Positions 1 to 10,294 of a stretch of DNA of 52,106 nucleotides are shown here, piece after piece. The translations under genes were made by a program, and so were the position numbers. Each line of letters opens with the position of its first letter. The stretch's first letter is position 1. Origin of the DNA: an uncultured Clostridia bacterium. GTDB lineage: Bacteria > Bacillota > Clostridia > Christensenellales > Aristaeellaceae. Below the pieces are notes generated by a model, which ran no database searches, was not told the origin of the DNA, and saw nothing but the letters and a program-made list of their open reading frames with translations. The stretch is taken from assembly GCA_947165425.1 (NCBI GenBank), contig CAMVAJ010000011.1, forward strand, positions 1 to 52,106. Direction: 5' to 3'.

Positions 1-754
1 TCGCCTGGGCGATGCGGCGGTCGGCCTCGGCCTGGTCCATCTGCAGCTGGGCGCCGACGTTGCGGCCCACGTCCACGTCCGCGATGTCGATGGAAAGAAT
101 CTCATAGGCGGTTCCCGCGTCGAGGCCCTTGTCCAGCACGGTGCGGCTGATCAGATCCGGGTTCTCCAGCACCTGCTTATGGGTTTCGGCGCTGCCGACG
201 GTGGTGACGATGCCTTCGCCGACACGGGCGATGACGGTTTCCTCACCGGCGCCGCCGACCAGGCGCTCGATGTTGGTGCGCACGGTGACGCGGGCCTTGG
301 CCCGCAGCTCGATGCCGTCCTTGGCGATGGCGGCGACCACCGGCGTCTCGATCACCTTCGGGGTGACGGACATCTGCACGGCCTCGAACACGTCGCGGCC
401 GGCCAGGTCGATGGCGCAGGCCTTCTCAAAGGCCATCGGGATGTTGGCGCGCTGCGCGGCGATCAGGGCGTTGATCACCCGGTCGACGTTGCCGCCCGCC
501 AGCAGGTGGGTCTCCAGCTGGGTGATGTTCAGATCCAGGCCCGCCTTGGTGGCCTTGATCAGCGGCAGCACCAGCCGGTCCGGCTTGATGCGCCGCACCT
601 TCATGCCGATCAGGGAGCGGAAGGAGACGTGCACGCCGCTGGCCACGGCGCGGATCCATGTCCCGAAGGGGATGAAGCGGGTCAGCACCAGCAGCAGGAT
701 CACCACCGCCGCGATCACGACGAGCAGCAGGGAATTGCCCGTATTGAACCTCAT
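1..754 (-). CDS. floA: Flotillin-like protein FloA, C-terminus cut off by window edge
   Basis: Translating the minus strand from ATG 754 gives an open frame of 251 codons running off the window. It begins [13 protein letters not shown], has one membrane segment at about residues 9-31, and then reads [26 protein letters not shown] and [18 protein letters not shown]. These are hallmarks of the FloA (UPF0365/YqfA) family. FloA proteins are membrane-anchored scaffolds of functional membrane microdomains and are usually about 330 residues, so roughly 75-80 C-terminal residues lie outside. A strong AAGGAGG lies just upstream of the ATG. The gene follows an NfeD gene by 83 bases, the usual NfeD-FloA pairing, and the gap holds a GC-rich inverted repeat (GGCGGC/GCCGCC near 795-815). 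No stop or frameshift is visible. Confidence 0.93.
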   Translation of the reverse strand, partial: MRFNTGNSLLLVVIAAVVILLLVLTRFIPFGTWIRAVASGVHVSFRSLIGMKVRRIKPDRLVLPLIKATKAGLDLNITQLETHLLAGGNVDRVINALIAAQRANIPMAFEKACAIDLAGRDVFEAVQMSVTPKVIETPVVAAIAKDGIELRAKARVTVRTNIERLVGGAGEETVIARVGEGIVTTVGSAETHKQVLENPDLISRTVLDKGLDAGTAYEILSIDIADVDVGRNVGAQLQMDQAEADRRIAQA

Positions 755-837
755 GTCTGTTTCCTCCTTGTCTTTGGTTTGCGTTTATCCATTGGGCGGC
801 GGCCCGCAGCCGCCGTCATGCCCGTGTTCCGCGCGCC

Positions 838-1335
838 TTACTCCGCGCGCCTGACCAGCACCCGGCTGCCGTCCACCCGGGTGACGCAGATCTTCGCGCC
901 CGCCTCGATGAACGAGCCGTCGCTGAGGACGTTCACGCGCTCCCCGTCGATGAGCGCCATGCCGGTGGGCCGCAGCTCGGTCTGTACGGTGCCGGTCTTG
1001 CCGACCAGCTGGCTCTGATCATCCGAGGCGCGATAGCCGTCCTCGTCCCGCTGGACGTCCTTGAGGACCATATCGGACTGGCTGAGCCTCCCCTTGCGCG
1101 CCGAGCGCAGGGAGAAGAAGAGCACCAGACCCGCCAGGGCCAGTACCGCCAGCAGCGCGAGCACGGCGGGCAGCGGTCCGTAGCTCATGTAGACCAGCAC
1201 CACGCCCGCGATCTCAAAGCAGATGCCGGCCAGTCCCGCCACCCCGAAGCCCGGGATGAACGCCTCGATCACCAGCAGCGCCAGGCCCACCAGCATACAG
1301 ATGAGCGTCGGCAGATTCGCAGCGATCCATGCCAT
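838..1335 (-). CDS. nfeD: NfeD-family membrane protein (FloA partner)
   Basis: Short NfeD protein of about 165 residues. The N-terminal half has two to three hydrophobic helices (LPTLICMLVGLALLVIEAF, GLAGICFEIAGVVLVYMSY, LPAVLALLAVLALAGLVLFF). The C-terminal part is an OB-fold-like soluble domain with LVGKTGTVQTELRPTG, MALIDGERVNVLSDG and VTRVDGSRVLVR. NfeD proteins associate with flotillins/stomatins, and floA follows directly, so the two are very likely co-transcribed. I chose ATG 1335 rather than the upstream in-frame ATG at 1353. The upstream ATG sits against the AAAGGAGGG Shine-Dalgarno, which is ideally spaced for 1335. No membrane-embedded serine protease domain of the long NfeD type is present. 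Confidence 0.9.
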   Translation of the reverse strand: MAWIAANLPTLICMLVGLALLVIEAFIPGFGVAGLAGICFEIAGVVLVYMSYGPLPAVLALLAVLALAGLVLFFSLRSARKGRLSQSDMVLKDVQRDEDGYRASDDQSQLVGKTGTVQTELRPTGMALIDGERVNVLSDGSFIEAGAKICVTRVDGSRVLVRRAE

Positions 1336-1381
1336 CTCGATCCCTCCTTTCATGCCTGCAGCATATCACAAACCCGTCGCC

Positions 1382-1418
1382 CGCCAAAAGGCTTTCCGTC
1401 CGAAAACCGCTTTTGGCG
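1382..1418. repeat. Inverted repeat between esterase and nfeD
   Basis: Perfect 9-base arms CGCCAAAAG (1382-1390) and CTTTTGGCG (1410-1418) surround a loop that can form a small inner stem. It lies just after the stop of the minus-strand esterase and before nfeD. It may act as a terminator for the esterase, but no T-run follows the stem on the minus strand. A role in mRNA end formation is therefore only plausible. Confidence 0.5.
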
Positions 1419-1428
1419 CGCTGAATTG

Positions 1429-2226
1429 TCACACCCCGCTCTCCGCTCCGAAGCCGGGGTAGAGCAGGGTGTCGAACACGAAGGGCAGCTGCTCCTCCCA
1501 GCAGGCCTCGCAGTGCTCGCCCCGTGGGACGATCCGCGCGCCCACATAGACGCCCTTCTCCGCCAGGATCTCCGCCGTCTGGGTGAAGGCGCGCAGGATC
1601 CCCTCGTGGTTGCGCATCTCGCCGGAGCCGTAGTCCATGTAGACCACGTCGCCCGGCGTGTAGTCCGTCTCCCGCATCAGGCCGCGCAGCCGCTTCCCCG
1701 CGAACCAGACCGAGGGCGACAGCGCCGCCGCGCGGCTGAAGAAGGCATTGTAGGCGGTGATGGCGTAGAGGCTCATCAGCCCGCCCATGGAGCTGCCCGC
1801 GATGAAGGTGTGCTCCCGGCCTGGGAGGGTGGGATACCGCCGGTCGATCATGGGCTTGAGGGTCCCGGTGAGCCAGTCCATGAACAGCGGCCCCCGCCCC
1901 GGCACGCTGCCGAAGCCCTCCGCGTAGAAGGAGAAAGGGGCGTACTCGCTCAGGCGGCCGTTGTTGGGGCGGTGGTTGCAGTCCACGGCCACCACCATCA
2001 GCTCGACGCCGTTCCCCTCCAGGAACTCCCGCATCCCCCAGCTCTTGCCGTAGGTCGCGTCCTCGTCGAAGAAGACGTTGTGCCCGTCGAACATATACAA
2101 TACCGGAAAGCGCCGGGCCCGGTCCTCCAGGGCGCACTCGGGCAGATACACATAGACCGTCCGTCCCTCGCGGCCCGTCAGGCGAGGGATCGGCGTCTTC
2201 CATTTTTCAATCACAGCGGCGTTCAT
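1429..2226 (-). CDS. Alpha/beta-hydrolase, esterase D / enterochelin-esterase-like family
   Basis: A 265-residue cytosolic hydrolase of the PF00756-type esterase family. Recognisable features are the strand and loop PVLYMFDGHNVFFDED, the nucleophile elbow GSSMGG at residues 144-149 (Ser146), the following ALSPSVWF, and a late histidine in PRGEHCEACWEEQLP that fits the catalytic His. The acid is probably an aspartate near YMDYGSGE. Family members hydrolyse diverse esters, and the substrate cannot be read from sequence. No signal peptide is present. It has its own promoter (2256-2284, minus) and appears monocistronic, with an inverted repeat downstream. The Shine-Dalgarno is weak (AAATGGG). A second, only distantly similar member of the family lies at 17925-18623. 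Confidence 0.82.
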   Translation of the reverse strand: MNAAVIEKWKTPIPRLTGREGRTVYVYLPECALEDRARRFPVLYMFDGHNVFFDEDATYGKSWGMREFLEGNGVELMVVAVDCNHRPNNGRLSEYAPFSFYAEGFGSVPGRGPLFMDWLTGTLKPMIDRRYPTLPGREHTFIAGSSMGGLMSLYAITAYNAFFSRAAALSPSVWFAGKRLRGLMRETDYTPGDVVYMDYGSGEMRNHEGILRAFTQTAEILAEKGVYVGARIVPRGEHCEACWEEQLPFVFDTLLYPGFGAESGV

Positions 2227-2255
2227 CCCATTTCAAAGGTCTGTCGATGGCTCCC

Positions 2256-2284
2256 ATTGTAGCGTCAAGCCGCCCTTTCGTCAA
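2256..2284 (-). promoter_or_regulatory. Sigma-A-type promoter for the esterase gene
   Basis: On the minus strand, TTGACG (2284-2279), a 17-base spacer and TACAAT (2261-2256), about 30 bases upstream of the start codon at 2226. Five of six matches in each box. Confidence 0.8.
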
Positions 2285-2360
2285 GACCAACCTGTGACGA
2301 TCCGGCGGCGGCATGGCCGCATGATCCATCCCCGGCAGCCATGCGCGCGGAATCGTGAAA

Positions 2361-2404
2361 ATTTACAAACCATCCTTTGTAAATAGAGCGGGTTGTGGTA
2401 TAAT
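2361..2404 (+). promoter_or_regulatory. Promoter with overlapping palindromic operator
   Basis: TATAAT at 2399-2404, preceded by TGG (an extended -10). The -35 is TTTGTA at 2376-2381 with a 17-base spacer, or TTGTAA at 2377-2382 with 16. A perfect inverted repeat, ATTTACAAA (2361-2369) and TTTGTAAAT (2376-2384) with a 6-base spacer, covers the -35. That is the placement expected of a repressor operator. The regulator is not identifiable here. The promoter drives the 2500 gene and probably the downstream tilS-hpt-ftsH run. Confidence 0.75.
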
Positions 2405-2499
2405 GGCCTGCGAATGACGCCGTCATTCTTGTTTGCGTATGCCGGATTTTCGGCGGACCGCCGGAAATCCCAGCCGATAAGCGGAAAGGAACAGATCAC

Positions 2500-4125
2500 A
2501 TGACCTACTATCCCAACCCGGGTGATCCGCGCCAGCAGCCCGCGGCGAACGGGCAGAGCCCCTGGCCCCAGGGGCAGGGCGCGTCCGCCGGCAGCGCTGG
2601 CAGCGTCTGGAGCGGCCAGGGCGTGGCCGGCGCGGGCGGCTACGGCAGCGCCGGCGCGCCGGTCCCCTCCGGCAGCTACGGCTATCCCCCGCAGCAGGGC
2701 TACGCGCAGCCCCAGGGCTACGGCCAGAGCGGCTACGCCCCGCAGGGCGGCGCCAATCCGGCGCAGGGCTACGGCCGGCCCCAGAGCTTTGGCCAGCCGT
2801 CCGGCTACAGCCAGCCCCAAGGGTACAATCCGCCCCAGAATTATCCCCCGCAGCAGGGCTACGGCCAGCCGACGGGCTATGGTCAGCCGTCCGGCTACGG
2901 CCAGCCCCAGGGGTACAATCCGCCCCAGAGCTATCCCCCGCAGCAGGGCTACGGTCAGCCGTCGAACTACGGCCAGCCGTCCGGCTACGGCCAGTCCCAG
3001 GGCTACGGCGGCTACGCCCCCGCCCAGGGCGGCATGCAGTCACAGGGCCAGGGGCAGGGCCTCTGGCCCCAGCAGGGGCAGGCCGACCCCCTCTACGGCG
3101 GTCCGCAGGAGCCGCCCCGCGCCCTCTCCATGCTGCTGACTGAGAACCAGTGGATGATCGTGGTGCTCTGCGGCCTGCTGCCGGTGCTCTTCGTCGCCTC
3201 GCTGGTACTGTCCGCGACGCCGCTGAGGTGGGTGTTCACCGCGCTGGCGGTCATCGCCCTGGTCTGGATGTGGGTCCGGCCCACCTTCGCCCGCTCCACC
3301 AAGATCACCATGTCCGTGCTCTACGCGGCGGCGGTGCTGGTGGCCGTGGTCTCCGGCGTCAGCCCGAGCCACCGCGACGCCCAGACCACCCCCGCCCCCC
3401 AGAGCCCCGCCGGCGCGGCGCAGGTCGCGCAGCAGAGCGGGGAGGCGGCGGAGCCGCAGGATTCCGCCGTCCCGGAGGAGGCCGCGGCCGCCGTCTCCGA
3501 GGTCCCCGCGGCCGGGCAGGCCCAGGGAACCGACTCCGCCGCCGAGCGGGCCCAGACCTTCCTCTATTTCTGGTCCGTCAACAACTTCGACAGCATGGTG
3601 CCCCTGTGCGCGCCCAGCTGGGTGCGCACCCTCTCCACCAAGACGGACGCCAAGACCTCCCTCTTCGCGCTGCTGGCGAACCGGCACATCTTAGAGTACC
3701 AGGTGACCAACCTGAGCGGCACCGTCAACGACCTGAGCCGCACCGTCACGGTGGAGGCGCTGATCCGCAACGTGCTCGGCAAGGAGCAGCGCTACCAGCT
3801 GCAGATGATGGTGCAGAAGGAGAACGACGAGTGGTACATCGACCCCCGCTCCCTGGAGAGCCACGAGACCACGCCGACGCCCAGCCCCGAGTACATCGAT
3901 CCGACCCAGCCGGCGCCCCCCGCGGCCAACGCCCCGGCGGACACCAAGCTCTACTATAACCCCACCGGCGGCACGCGCTACCACAGCGACCAGAACTGCA
4001 AGTCGGCCAACGAGCGCTATCTGCCCTTCAAGGGCGTGTTCACCTACGGGCAGCTGAACGAGGACGCCTACAAGGACCTCCAGCCCTGCCCCATCTGCTC
4101 GGCCCCGCTGCGGCCCAAGAACTGA
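2500..4125 (+). CDS. Membrane protein with Tyr/Gln/Pro/Gly-repeat N-terminus and Cys/His C-terminus
   Basis: A 541-residue protein, not assigned to a named family. Residues 1-210 are low complexity, built from YGQP, GYNPPQ and YPPQQG units. At DNA level a 90-base period is seen, with near-identical copies starting at 2797 and 2887. Two hydrophobic segments follow at about 218-265 ([19 protein letters not shown] and [16 protein letters not shown]), and a third at about 270-290. Then come an Ala/Glu-rich linker, a globular part ([17 protein letters not shown]) and a C-terminus with YYNPTGG, YHSDQNC and QPCPIC. The spaced His, Cys, Cys and Cys look like a small metal- or disulfide-stabilised module, which is my inference. 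The start is supported by AAAGGA, 8 bases upstream. It is followed by tilS after 2 bases. Confidence 0.85.
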   Translation: MTYYPNPGDPRQQPAANGQSPWPQGQGASAGSAGSVWSGQGVAGAGGYGSAGAPVPSGSYGYPPQQGYAQPQGYGQSGYAPQGGANPAQGYGRPQSFGQPSGYSQPQGYNPPQNYPPQQGYGQPTGYGQPSGYGQPQGYNPPQSYPPQQGYGQPSNYGQPSGYGQSQGYGGYAPAQGGMQSQGQGQGLWPQQGQADPLYGGPQEPPRALSMLLTENQWMIVVLCGLLPVLFVASLVLSATPLRWVFTALAVIALVWMWVRPTFARSTKITMSVLYAAAVLVAVVSGVSPSHRDAQTTPAPQSPAGAAQVAQQSGEAAEPQDSAVPEEAAAAVSEVPAAGQAQGTDSAAERAQTFLYFWSVNNFDSMVPLCAPSWVRTLSTKTDAKTSLFALLANRHILEYQVTNLSGTVNDLSRTVTVEALIRNVLGKEQRYQLQMMVQKENDEWYIDPRSLESHETTPTPSPEYIDPTQPAPPAANAPADTKLYYNPTGGTRYHSDQNCKSANERYLPFKGVFTYGQLNEDAYKDLQPCPICSAPLRPKN

Positions 4126-4127
4126 CG

Positions 4128-5483
4128 ATGCCTGACCACGACAAACCGCTGCCGGACCGCCTCCCCCGGATCGCCTTCCGGCGCGTGCTGGCCGGCTTCT
4201 CCGGCGGCGCGGACTCCACCGCCCTCCTGCGGCTGCTGGCCCTGGCCCGGGCGCGCGACGGCTTCGAGCTGAAGGCCGTCCACGTCCACCACGGCCTGCG
4301 CGGCGCGGAGGCGGACGGGGACGCGGCCTTCTGCGAGGCCCTCTGCCGGGAGCTGGAGGTGCCGCTGACGGTCGTCCGCCTTTCCCTCCCGCCGGACTGC
4401 GGCGAGGGGGAGGCCCGGGACGCCCGCTACCGCGCCTTCCGCGAGGTCTGCCGTGCCGAGGGCTGCGACGCCCTCGCCCTGGCGCACCACGCGGACGACC
4501 AGGCCGAAACGCTGCTTTTGCGCCTTCTGCGCGGCAGCGGCCTGGACGGCCTGGCCGGCATGCGCCCCGCGCGCCCCATGGGCGGGATCACCGTCCTCCG
4601 GCCGCTGCTGGGCTTCACCCGCCGCGAGCTGACCGGATACCTCGAGGCGCTGGGCCAGTCCTGGCGGGAGGACAGCAGCAATCAAACGGACCGCTATCTG
4701 CGCAACCGCGTCCGGCGCGAGCTCCTGCCGCTCATGGAGGAGCTGGCCCCCGGGGCCGCCGTCCGCCTCGCGCGGACCGCGGCGTCCCTGGCCGAGGACG
4801 GGGACGCGCTGACCCGCCTCGCCGACGGGCTTCGGGCCGAGGGCGGCCCCCTCTGGCTGCGGCTCGCCCCGCTGGAGCGCGCCCCGGCCGCCGTCCGGCG
4901 GCGCGCGCTGCGGGCCTGGTGGGCCGCTGTCTCCGGACAGACGCTGAAGGAGCATGCCCTCTCCTATGAGGATACCCTGGCGCTGGAGACCCTCGCCCTC
5001 GGCGCGCCGGACCGCTGGCTGAATCTGCCCGGCGGCGCGCGCGTCTACCGCGGCGCAAATTATCTCCACCTGGTCCCCGGCGATTGGCTTCCGCCGGAGC
5101 CCGCCGTCTTCGACGGGGACACCGCGCTGGGCGGCTGCCGGCTGACGGCGCGGCCCTCGGCGGGCGAGCCCGGGGACGGACGCCGGGCGCAGGAGGTGCC
5201 CGCCGGCTGGGCCCAGGGTCTGACCCTCCGGACCGCCCGGCCCGGCGACTGGATCCGGCCCTTCGGCAGCGGCCACAGCCGCCCCCTGAACGACTATTTT
5301 CAAAGCAGAAGGACGGAGCTCCCCTTCCGGCGCGCGGTGCCGCTCTTGTGCCGCGGGGACGAGGTGCTCCTGGCCGCCGGCCTCGGCGCCGGCGATCTCC
5401 CGCCCTGGCGGGCCGGGGAGGCCCACGAGCGCCTCGTATGGACCGGCCCCATGCCCTGGGCGGAGGACAAGACAGACCCATGA
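4128..5483 (+). CDS. tilS: tRNA(Ile)-lysidine synthetase TilS
   Basis: TilS uses ATP and lysine to convert C34 of the CAU-anticodon isoleucine tRNA to lysidine, so that it reads AUA. The PP-loop SGGADS lies at residues 25-30, followed by HVHHGLRG and the conserved LALAHHADDQAETLLLRLLRG. RYLRNRVRRELLPLM marks the tRNA-binding part. The C-terminal substrate-binding region (LRTARPGDWIRPFGSG, LNDYFQSRRTELPFR) is intact, so at 451 residues this is a full-length enzyme. It begins 2 bases after the preceding stop and is followed 30 bases later by hpt. The order tilS-hpt-ftsH is a classic Firmicutes arrangement. It is essential in most bacteria. Confidence 0.96.
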   Translation: MPDHDKPLPDRLPRIAFRRVLAGFSGGADSTALLRLLALARARDGFELKAVHVHHGLRGAEADGDAAFCEALCRELEVPLTVVRLSLPPDCGEGEARDARYRAFREVCRAEGCDALALAHHADDQAETLLLRLLRGSGLDGLAGMRPARPMGGITVLRPLLGFTRRELTGYLEALGQSWREDSSNQTDRYLRNRVRRELLPLMEELAPGAAVRLARTAASLAEDGDALTRLADGLRAEGGPLWLRLAPLERAPAAVRRRALRAWWAAVSGQTLKEHALSYEDTLALETLALGAPDRWLNLPGGARVYRGANYLHLVPGDWLPPEPAVFDGDTALGGCRLTARPSAGEPGDGRRAQEVPAGWAQGLTLRTARPGDWIRPFGSGHSRPLNDYFQSRRTELPFRRAVPLLCRGDEVLLAAGLGAGDLPPWRAGEAHERLVWTGPMPWAEDKTDP

Positions 5484-5513
5484 CCGGCGCGCAAGTGCGA
5501 AAGGAGAACGCCT

Positions 5514-6068
5514 ATGGAACCCACCGCAAAGCTCTACCAGGATCTCGACCGTATTCTCGTCACCCGCGAGGAGATCGCCCAGGCTGTCCGCAGTCTCGGC
5601 GCGCAGATCACCCGGGACTATGAGGGCAAGGACCTCGTCCTGCTTTGCATTCTTAAGGGGGCCATCGTCTTCTTCTCCGACCTGATGCGGGAGATCGACC
5701 TCCCCGTCGGCACGGAGTTCATGGCGGTCTCCTCCTACGGCTCCGCCACCAAGACCTCCGGCGTCGTCCAGATCCGCAAGGACCTGGATCACGACATCAC
5801 CGGCAAGCACATTCTGATCGTGGAGGACATCGTCGACTCCGGCGTGACCCTGAGCTACCTGAAAAAGCACCTGACCGGGCGCGGCGCGGCCTCCATCCGG
5901 ATCGCGACGCTCCTGGACAAGCCCGCCGGGCGGCGCGTCGAGCTGAAGGCGGACTACGTCTGCTTCGAGATTCCCGGCGATTTCGTGGTCGGCTACGGCC
6001 TGGACTGGAACGAGAAATACCGCAATCTCCCCGATATCGGTGTGCTCTCCCCCTCCGTCTACGCCTGA
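5514..6068 (+). CDS. hpt: Hypoxanthine phosphoribosyltransferase
   Basis: A 184-residue purine salvage enzyme that condenses hypoxanthine (and usually guanine) with PRPP to give IMP or GMP. The PRPP-binding loop VEDIVDSG is at residues 103-110. The flexible loop with SSYGSATKTSG and the C-terminal ADYVCFEIPGDFVVGYGLDWNEKYRNLP are all typical of bacterial HPRT. AAAGGAG lies 8 bases before the ATG. It sits between tilS and ftsH and is probably transcribed from the 2399 promoter. In other Firmicutes HPRT and TilS interact in regulation of ftsH. Nothing in this sequence tests that. Confidence 0.96.
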   Translation: MEPTAKLYQDLDRILVTREEIAQAVRSLGAQITRDYEGKDLVLLCILKGAIVFFSDLMREIDLPVGTEFMAVSSYGSATKTSGVVQIRKDLDHDITGKHILIVEDIVDSGVTLSYLKKHLTGRGAASIRIATLLDKPAGRRVELKADYVCFEIPGDFVVGYGLDWNEKYRNLPDIGVLSPSVYA

Positions 6069-6098
6069 GCCCCGACCTGAGCAAGGAGGATCCAGCGT

Positions 6099-8087
<1,989 letters not shown>

Positions 8088-8144
8088 AAACGGATCCACC
8101 GTCCGAGATAACAGAGGTAAACAGTATCTTGTATTCAATTCGCA

Positions 8145-8167
8145 CCGGCGCGGAGAGGCCGCGCCGG
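8145..8167 (+). repeat. Hairpin upstream of the VanW-family gene
   Basis: Perfect 9-base arms CCGGCGCGG and CCGCGCCGG with a 5-base loop, between ftsH and the next gene's ribosome binding site. No T-run follows, so it is more likely an mRNA processing or stability element than a terminator. No convincing promoter was found in 8088-8196. Confidence 0.5.
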
Positions 8168-8196
8168 CCCCATCACAACGGAAAGGAGGCAGCGGC

Positions 8197-10254
8197 ATGA
8201 CCGATCTGGAGCGCACAGATTCCCCGGAAACTCAGAAGCCCGCGCGTCACCGCCGGAGCGCGAAGTACGCCGCCCTGGACGCCCAGCGTCAGGCCGCTGC
8301 CGACGAGGCTGCCCGGGAGGCCGCCGCCCCCGCGCCGGAGGCAGCGCCCCGGCCCGAGCCCCGGCCCGTCTCCGGCAACGCCCAGCACGCCGCCGCCCGC
8401 TTCGGCGAGGCCCAGCGTCTCTCCGCGACCCAGTCCACCCCGGCGGTCACCTACACCTTCGGCGCCGCCCAGCCCGGCTACACCGCGCCCGGCACGCCCT
8501 CCGGCGGCTATCCCCCCGTACAGGGGCAGCCGGCGCAGCCCGGCTATGTCAGCCAGGAGACCTTCTCCGGCGGGTACGCCCCGGTGCAGCCGGGCTTCAC
8601 CCCCGCGCCCTCGCCGCTGCAGGGCTATCCCCCCATGGCCGAGACGCCCGTCTCCCAGCGCGCGGGCTGGTCCTCCGGCTATTCGCCCATGCGCACCGGC
8701 GAGGGGCCGCGCCTGAACGCGGAGCCCGCCCCGGCCCGGGAGCGCGCCGCCGCCCAGCCGAACGGCACCGCCGGCGCGGAGAAGCCGCGTCCGGACCGTC
8801 ACGCGCTGCGCAGCGCGGTCCTGGCCCTGTCGTTGGTCGCCCTGGCGGTCGCCGGCTTCTTCGGCTACCGGGCCTTCCGGGCCTGGCAGCGGCAGCAGGA
8901 GATCGAGCGGGCCGTTCTCGCCCGCAACACCGTCTTCTGCGACAACGTGTTTGTGGACGGCATCGACCTGAGCGGCATGACCCAGGACGAGGCCCGCGCC
9001 GCCGTCACCGCCAAGTCCCAGCAGGCGCTGGGCTCCTGGTCCGTGAATCTGACCCACGAGGGGAAGGCCCTGCACACCGTCGCCTCCTCCGACCTGGGCG
9101 TCCACGTCCAGATCGACAGCGCCCTGGAGGGGGCCTGGAACCAGGGCCACTCCGGCGATATCCAGACGCGCTACGAGGCCATGCAGGCCCTCGCGGAGAA
9201 CCCCTATCAGGGCTACTCCACCGTGCCGGACGAGAGCACGGCGCAAATCGACGGCATCCTGGCGCTGCTGGCCCAACAGTTCTATGTCGAGCCCGCGGAC
9301 GCGGAGATGATCGGCTTCAACCCGGACGCCACCTACCCCTTCTCCTTCCGGGAGGAGGTGGTGGGCCAGATGCTCGAGACCGCGGCCGTCAAGACCGAGC
9401 TCTACCACCGCCTCTCGAGCCTCGAGGGCGGCGACCTGGAGCTCACCCTCACGCCCATCGAGCCGGAGATCACGGTCCAATTGCTGAAGGACCGGTACTA
9501 CTCCCTCCGGGGCCAGGGCTCCACGCCCATCTCCGCCTCCTCGGTGGAGAACCGCACGGAGAACATCCGCCACGCCTTCGAGATCATCTCGGGCACCATC
9601 ATCCAGCCGGGCAAGACCTTCTCCTTCAACGGCATCGTGGGGCAGCGGACGGAGAAGAACGGCTTCCTCCCCGCCCCGGAGTATGTCTACAACGAGGTGG
9701 TGGAGGGCATCGGCGGCGGCGTCTGCCAGGCCAGCACCACGGTCTATCTGGCCGCCGTGCGGGCCAACATGCGTGTCACGTCCCGGGAGCCCCACTCCAT
9801 GGCCGTCAACTACACCGCCTACGGCAAGGACGCCACGGTCTACTGGTTCTCCAACCACAAGATCGACCTCGCCTTCGTCAACACCACCGAGAACCCCATC
9901 TACATCAAGGCCGCCGTGCAGTCCGATCCGAAAAACAAGAAGAAGCTGGTCTGCAACGTCTACATCTACGGCGAGGGCCTCGGCGACGGCGTGAGCTACG
10001 ACATCGTCACCGAGGAGACCGTGATCCCCGCGCCCACCGAGGCCGAGTACATCCGGGACAAGAAGGGCGAGTACGTCACCTACACCGACCAGGAGTACGA
10101 GATCCGCAAGGCGTCCTCCGGCATGTCCGTGGACAGCTACCGCGTCCGCTACGAGGGCGGCAAGGAGGTCAGCCGGGAATTCCTCTATACCGACATCTAT
10201 AAGGAGAAGGCCCGCCAGGTCTACGTCGGCATCCAGGAGCGCCCGAAGGACTGA
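8197..10254 (+). CDS. VanW-family protein with disordered N-terminus and single membrane anchor
   Basis: A 685-residue protein. Residues 1-200 are cytosolic and low complexity, rich in Pro, Gly, Tyr, Gln and Ala (GGYPPVQGQPAQPGY, LQGYPPM). One membrane helix lies at about 206-226. The extracytoplasmic part contains a YoaR-like peptidoglycan-binding-type region and then the VanW domain, seen as PGKTFSFNGIVGQRTEKNGF, GGGVCQASTTVYLAAV and SREPHSMAVNYTAYGKDATV. VanW-domain proteins are widespread in Gram-positive cell envelopes, and their biochemical role is unknown. No glycopeptide-resistance genes accompany it. AAAGGAGG precedes the ATG. The N-terminal composition resembles that of the 2500-4125 protein, on the other side of tilS-hpt-ftsH. 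Confidence 0.88.
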   Translation: MTDLERTDSPETQKPARHRRSAKYAALDAQRQAAADEAAREAAAPAPEAAPRPEPRPVSGNAQHAAARFGEAQRLSATQSTPAVTYTFGAAQPGYTAPGTPSGGYPPVQGQPAQPGYVSQETFSGGYAPVQPGFTPAPSPLQGYPPMAETPVSQRAGWSSGYSPMRTGEGPRLNAEPAPARERAAAQPNGTAGAEKPRPDRHALRSAVLALSLVALAVAGFFGYRAFRAWQRQQEIERAVLARNTVFCDNVFVDGIDLSGMTQDEARAAVTAKSQQALGSWSVNLTHEGKALHTVASSDLGVHVQIDSALEGAWNQGHSGDIQTRYEAMQALAENPYQGYSTVPDESTAQIDGILALLAQQFYVEPADAEMIGFNPDATYPFSFREEVVGQMLETAAVKTELYHRLSSLEGGDLELTLTPIEPEITVQLLKDRYYSLRGQGSTPISASSVENRTENIRHAFEIISGTIIQPGKTFSFNGIVGQRTEKNGFLPAPEYVYNEVVEGIGGGVCQASTTVYLAAVRANMRVTSREPHSMAVNYTAYGKDATVYWFSNHKIDLAFVNTTENPIYIKAAVQSDPKNKKKLVCNVYIYGEGLGDGVSYDIVTEETVIPAPTEAEYIRDKKGEYVTYTDQEYEIRKASSGMSVDSYRVRYEGGKEVSREFLYTDIYKEKARQVYVGIQERPKD

Positions 10255-10294
10255 GTTTCCCACCCGCCAAAGCTTCAAGAGAGGGAGAGGACCC

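Noticed and set aside
8197-10254. Vancomycin-resistance gene
   Set aside because: VanW-domain proteins are common in Gram-positive genomes without resistance. No vanHAX or two-component genes are nearby.
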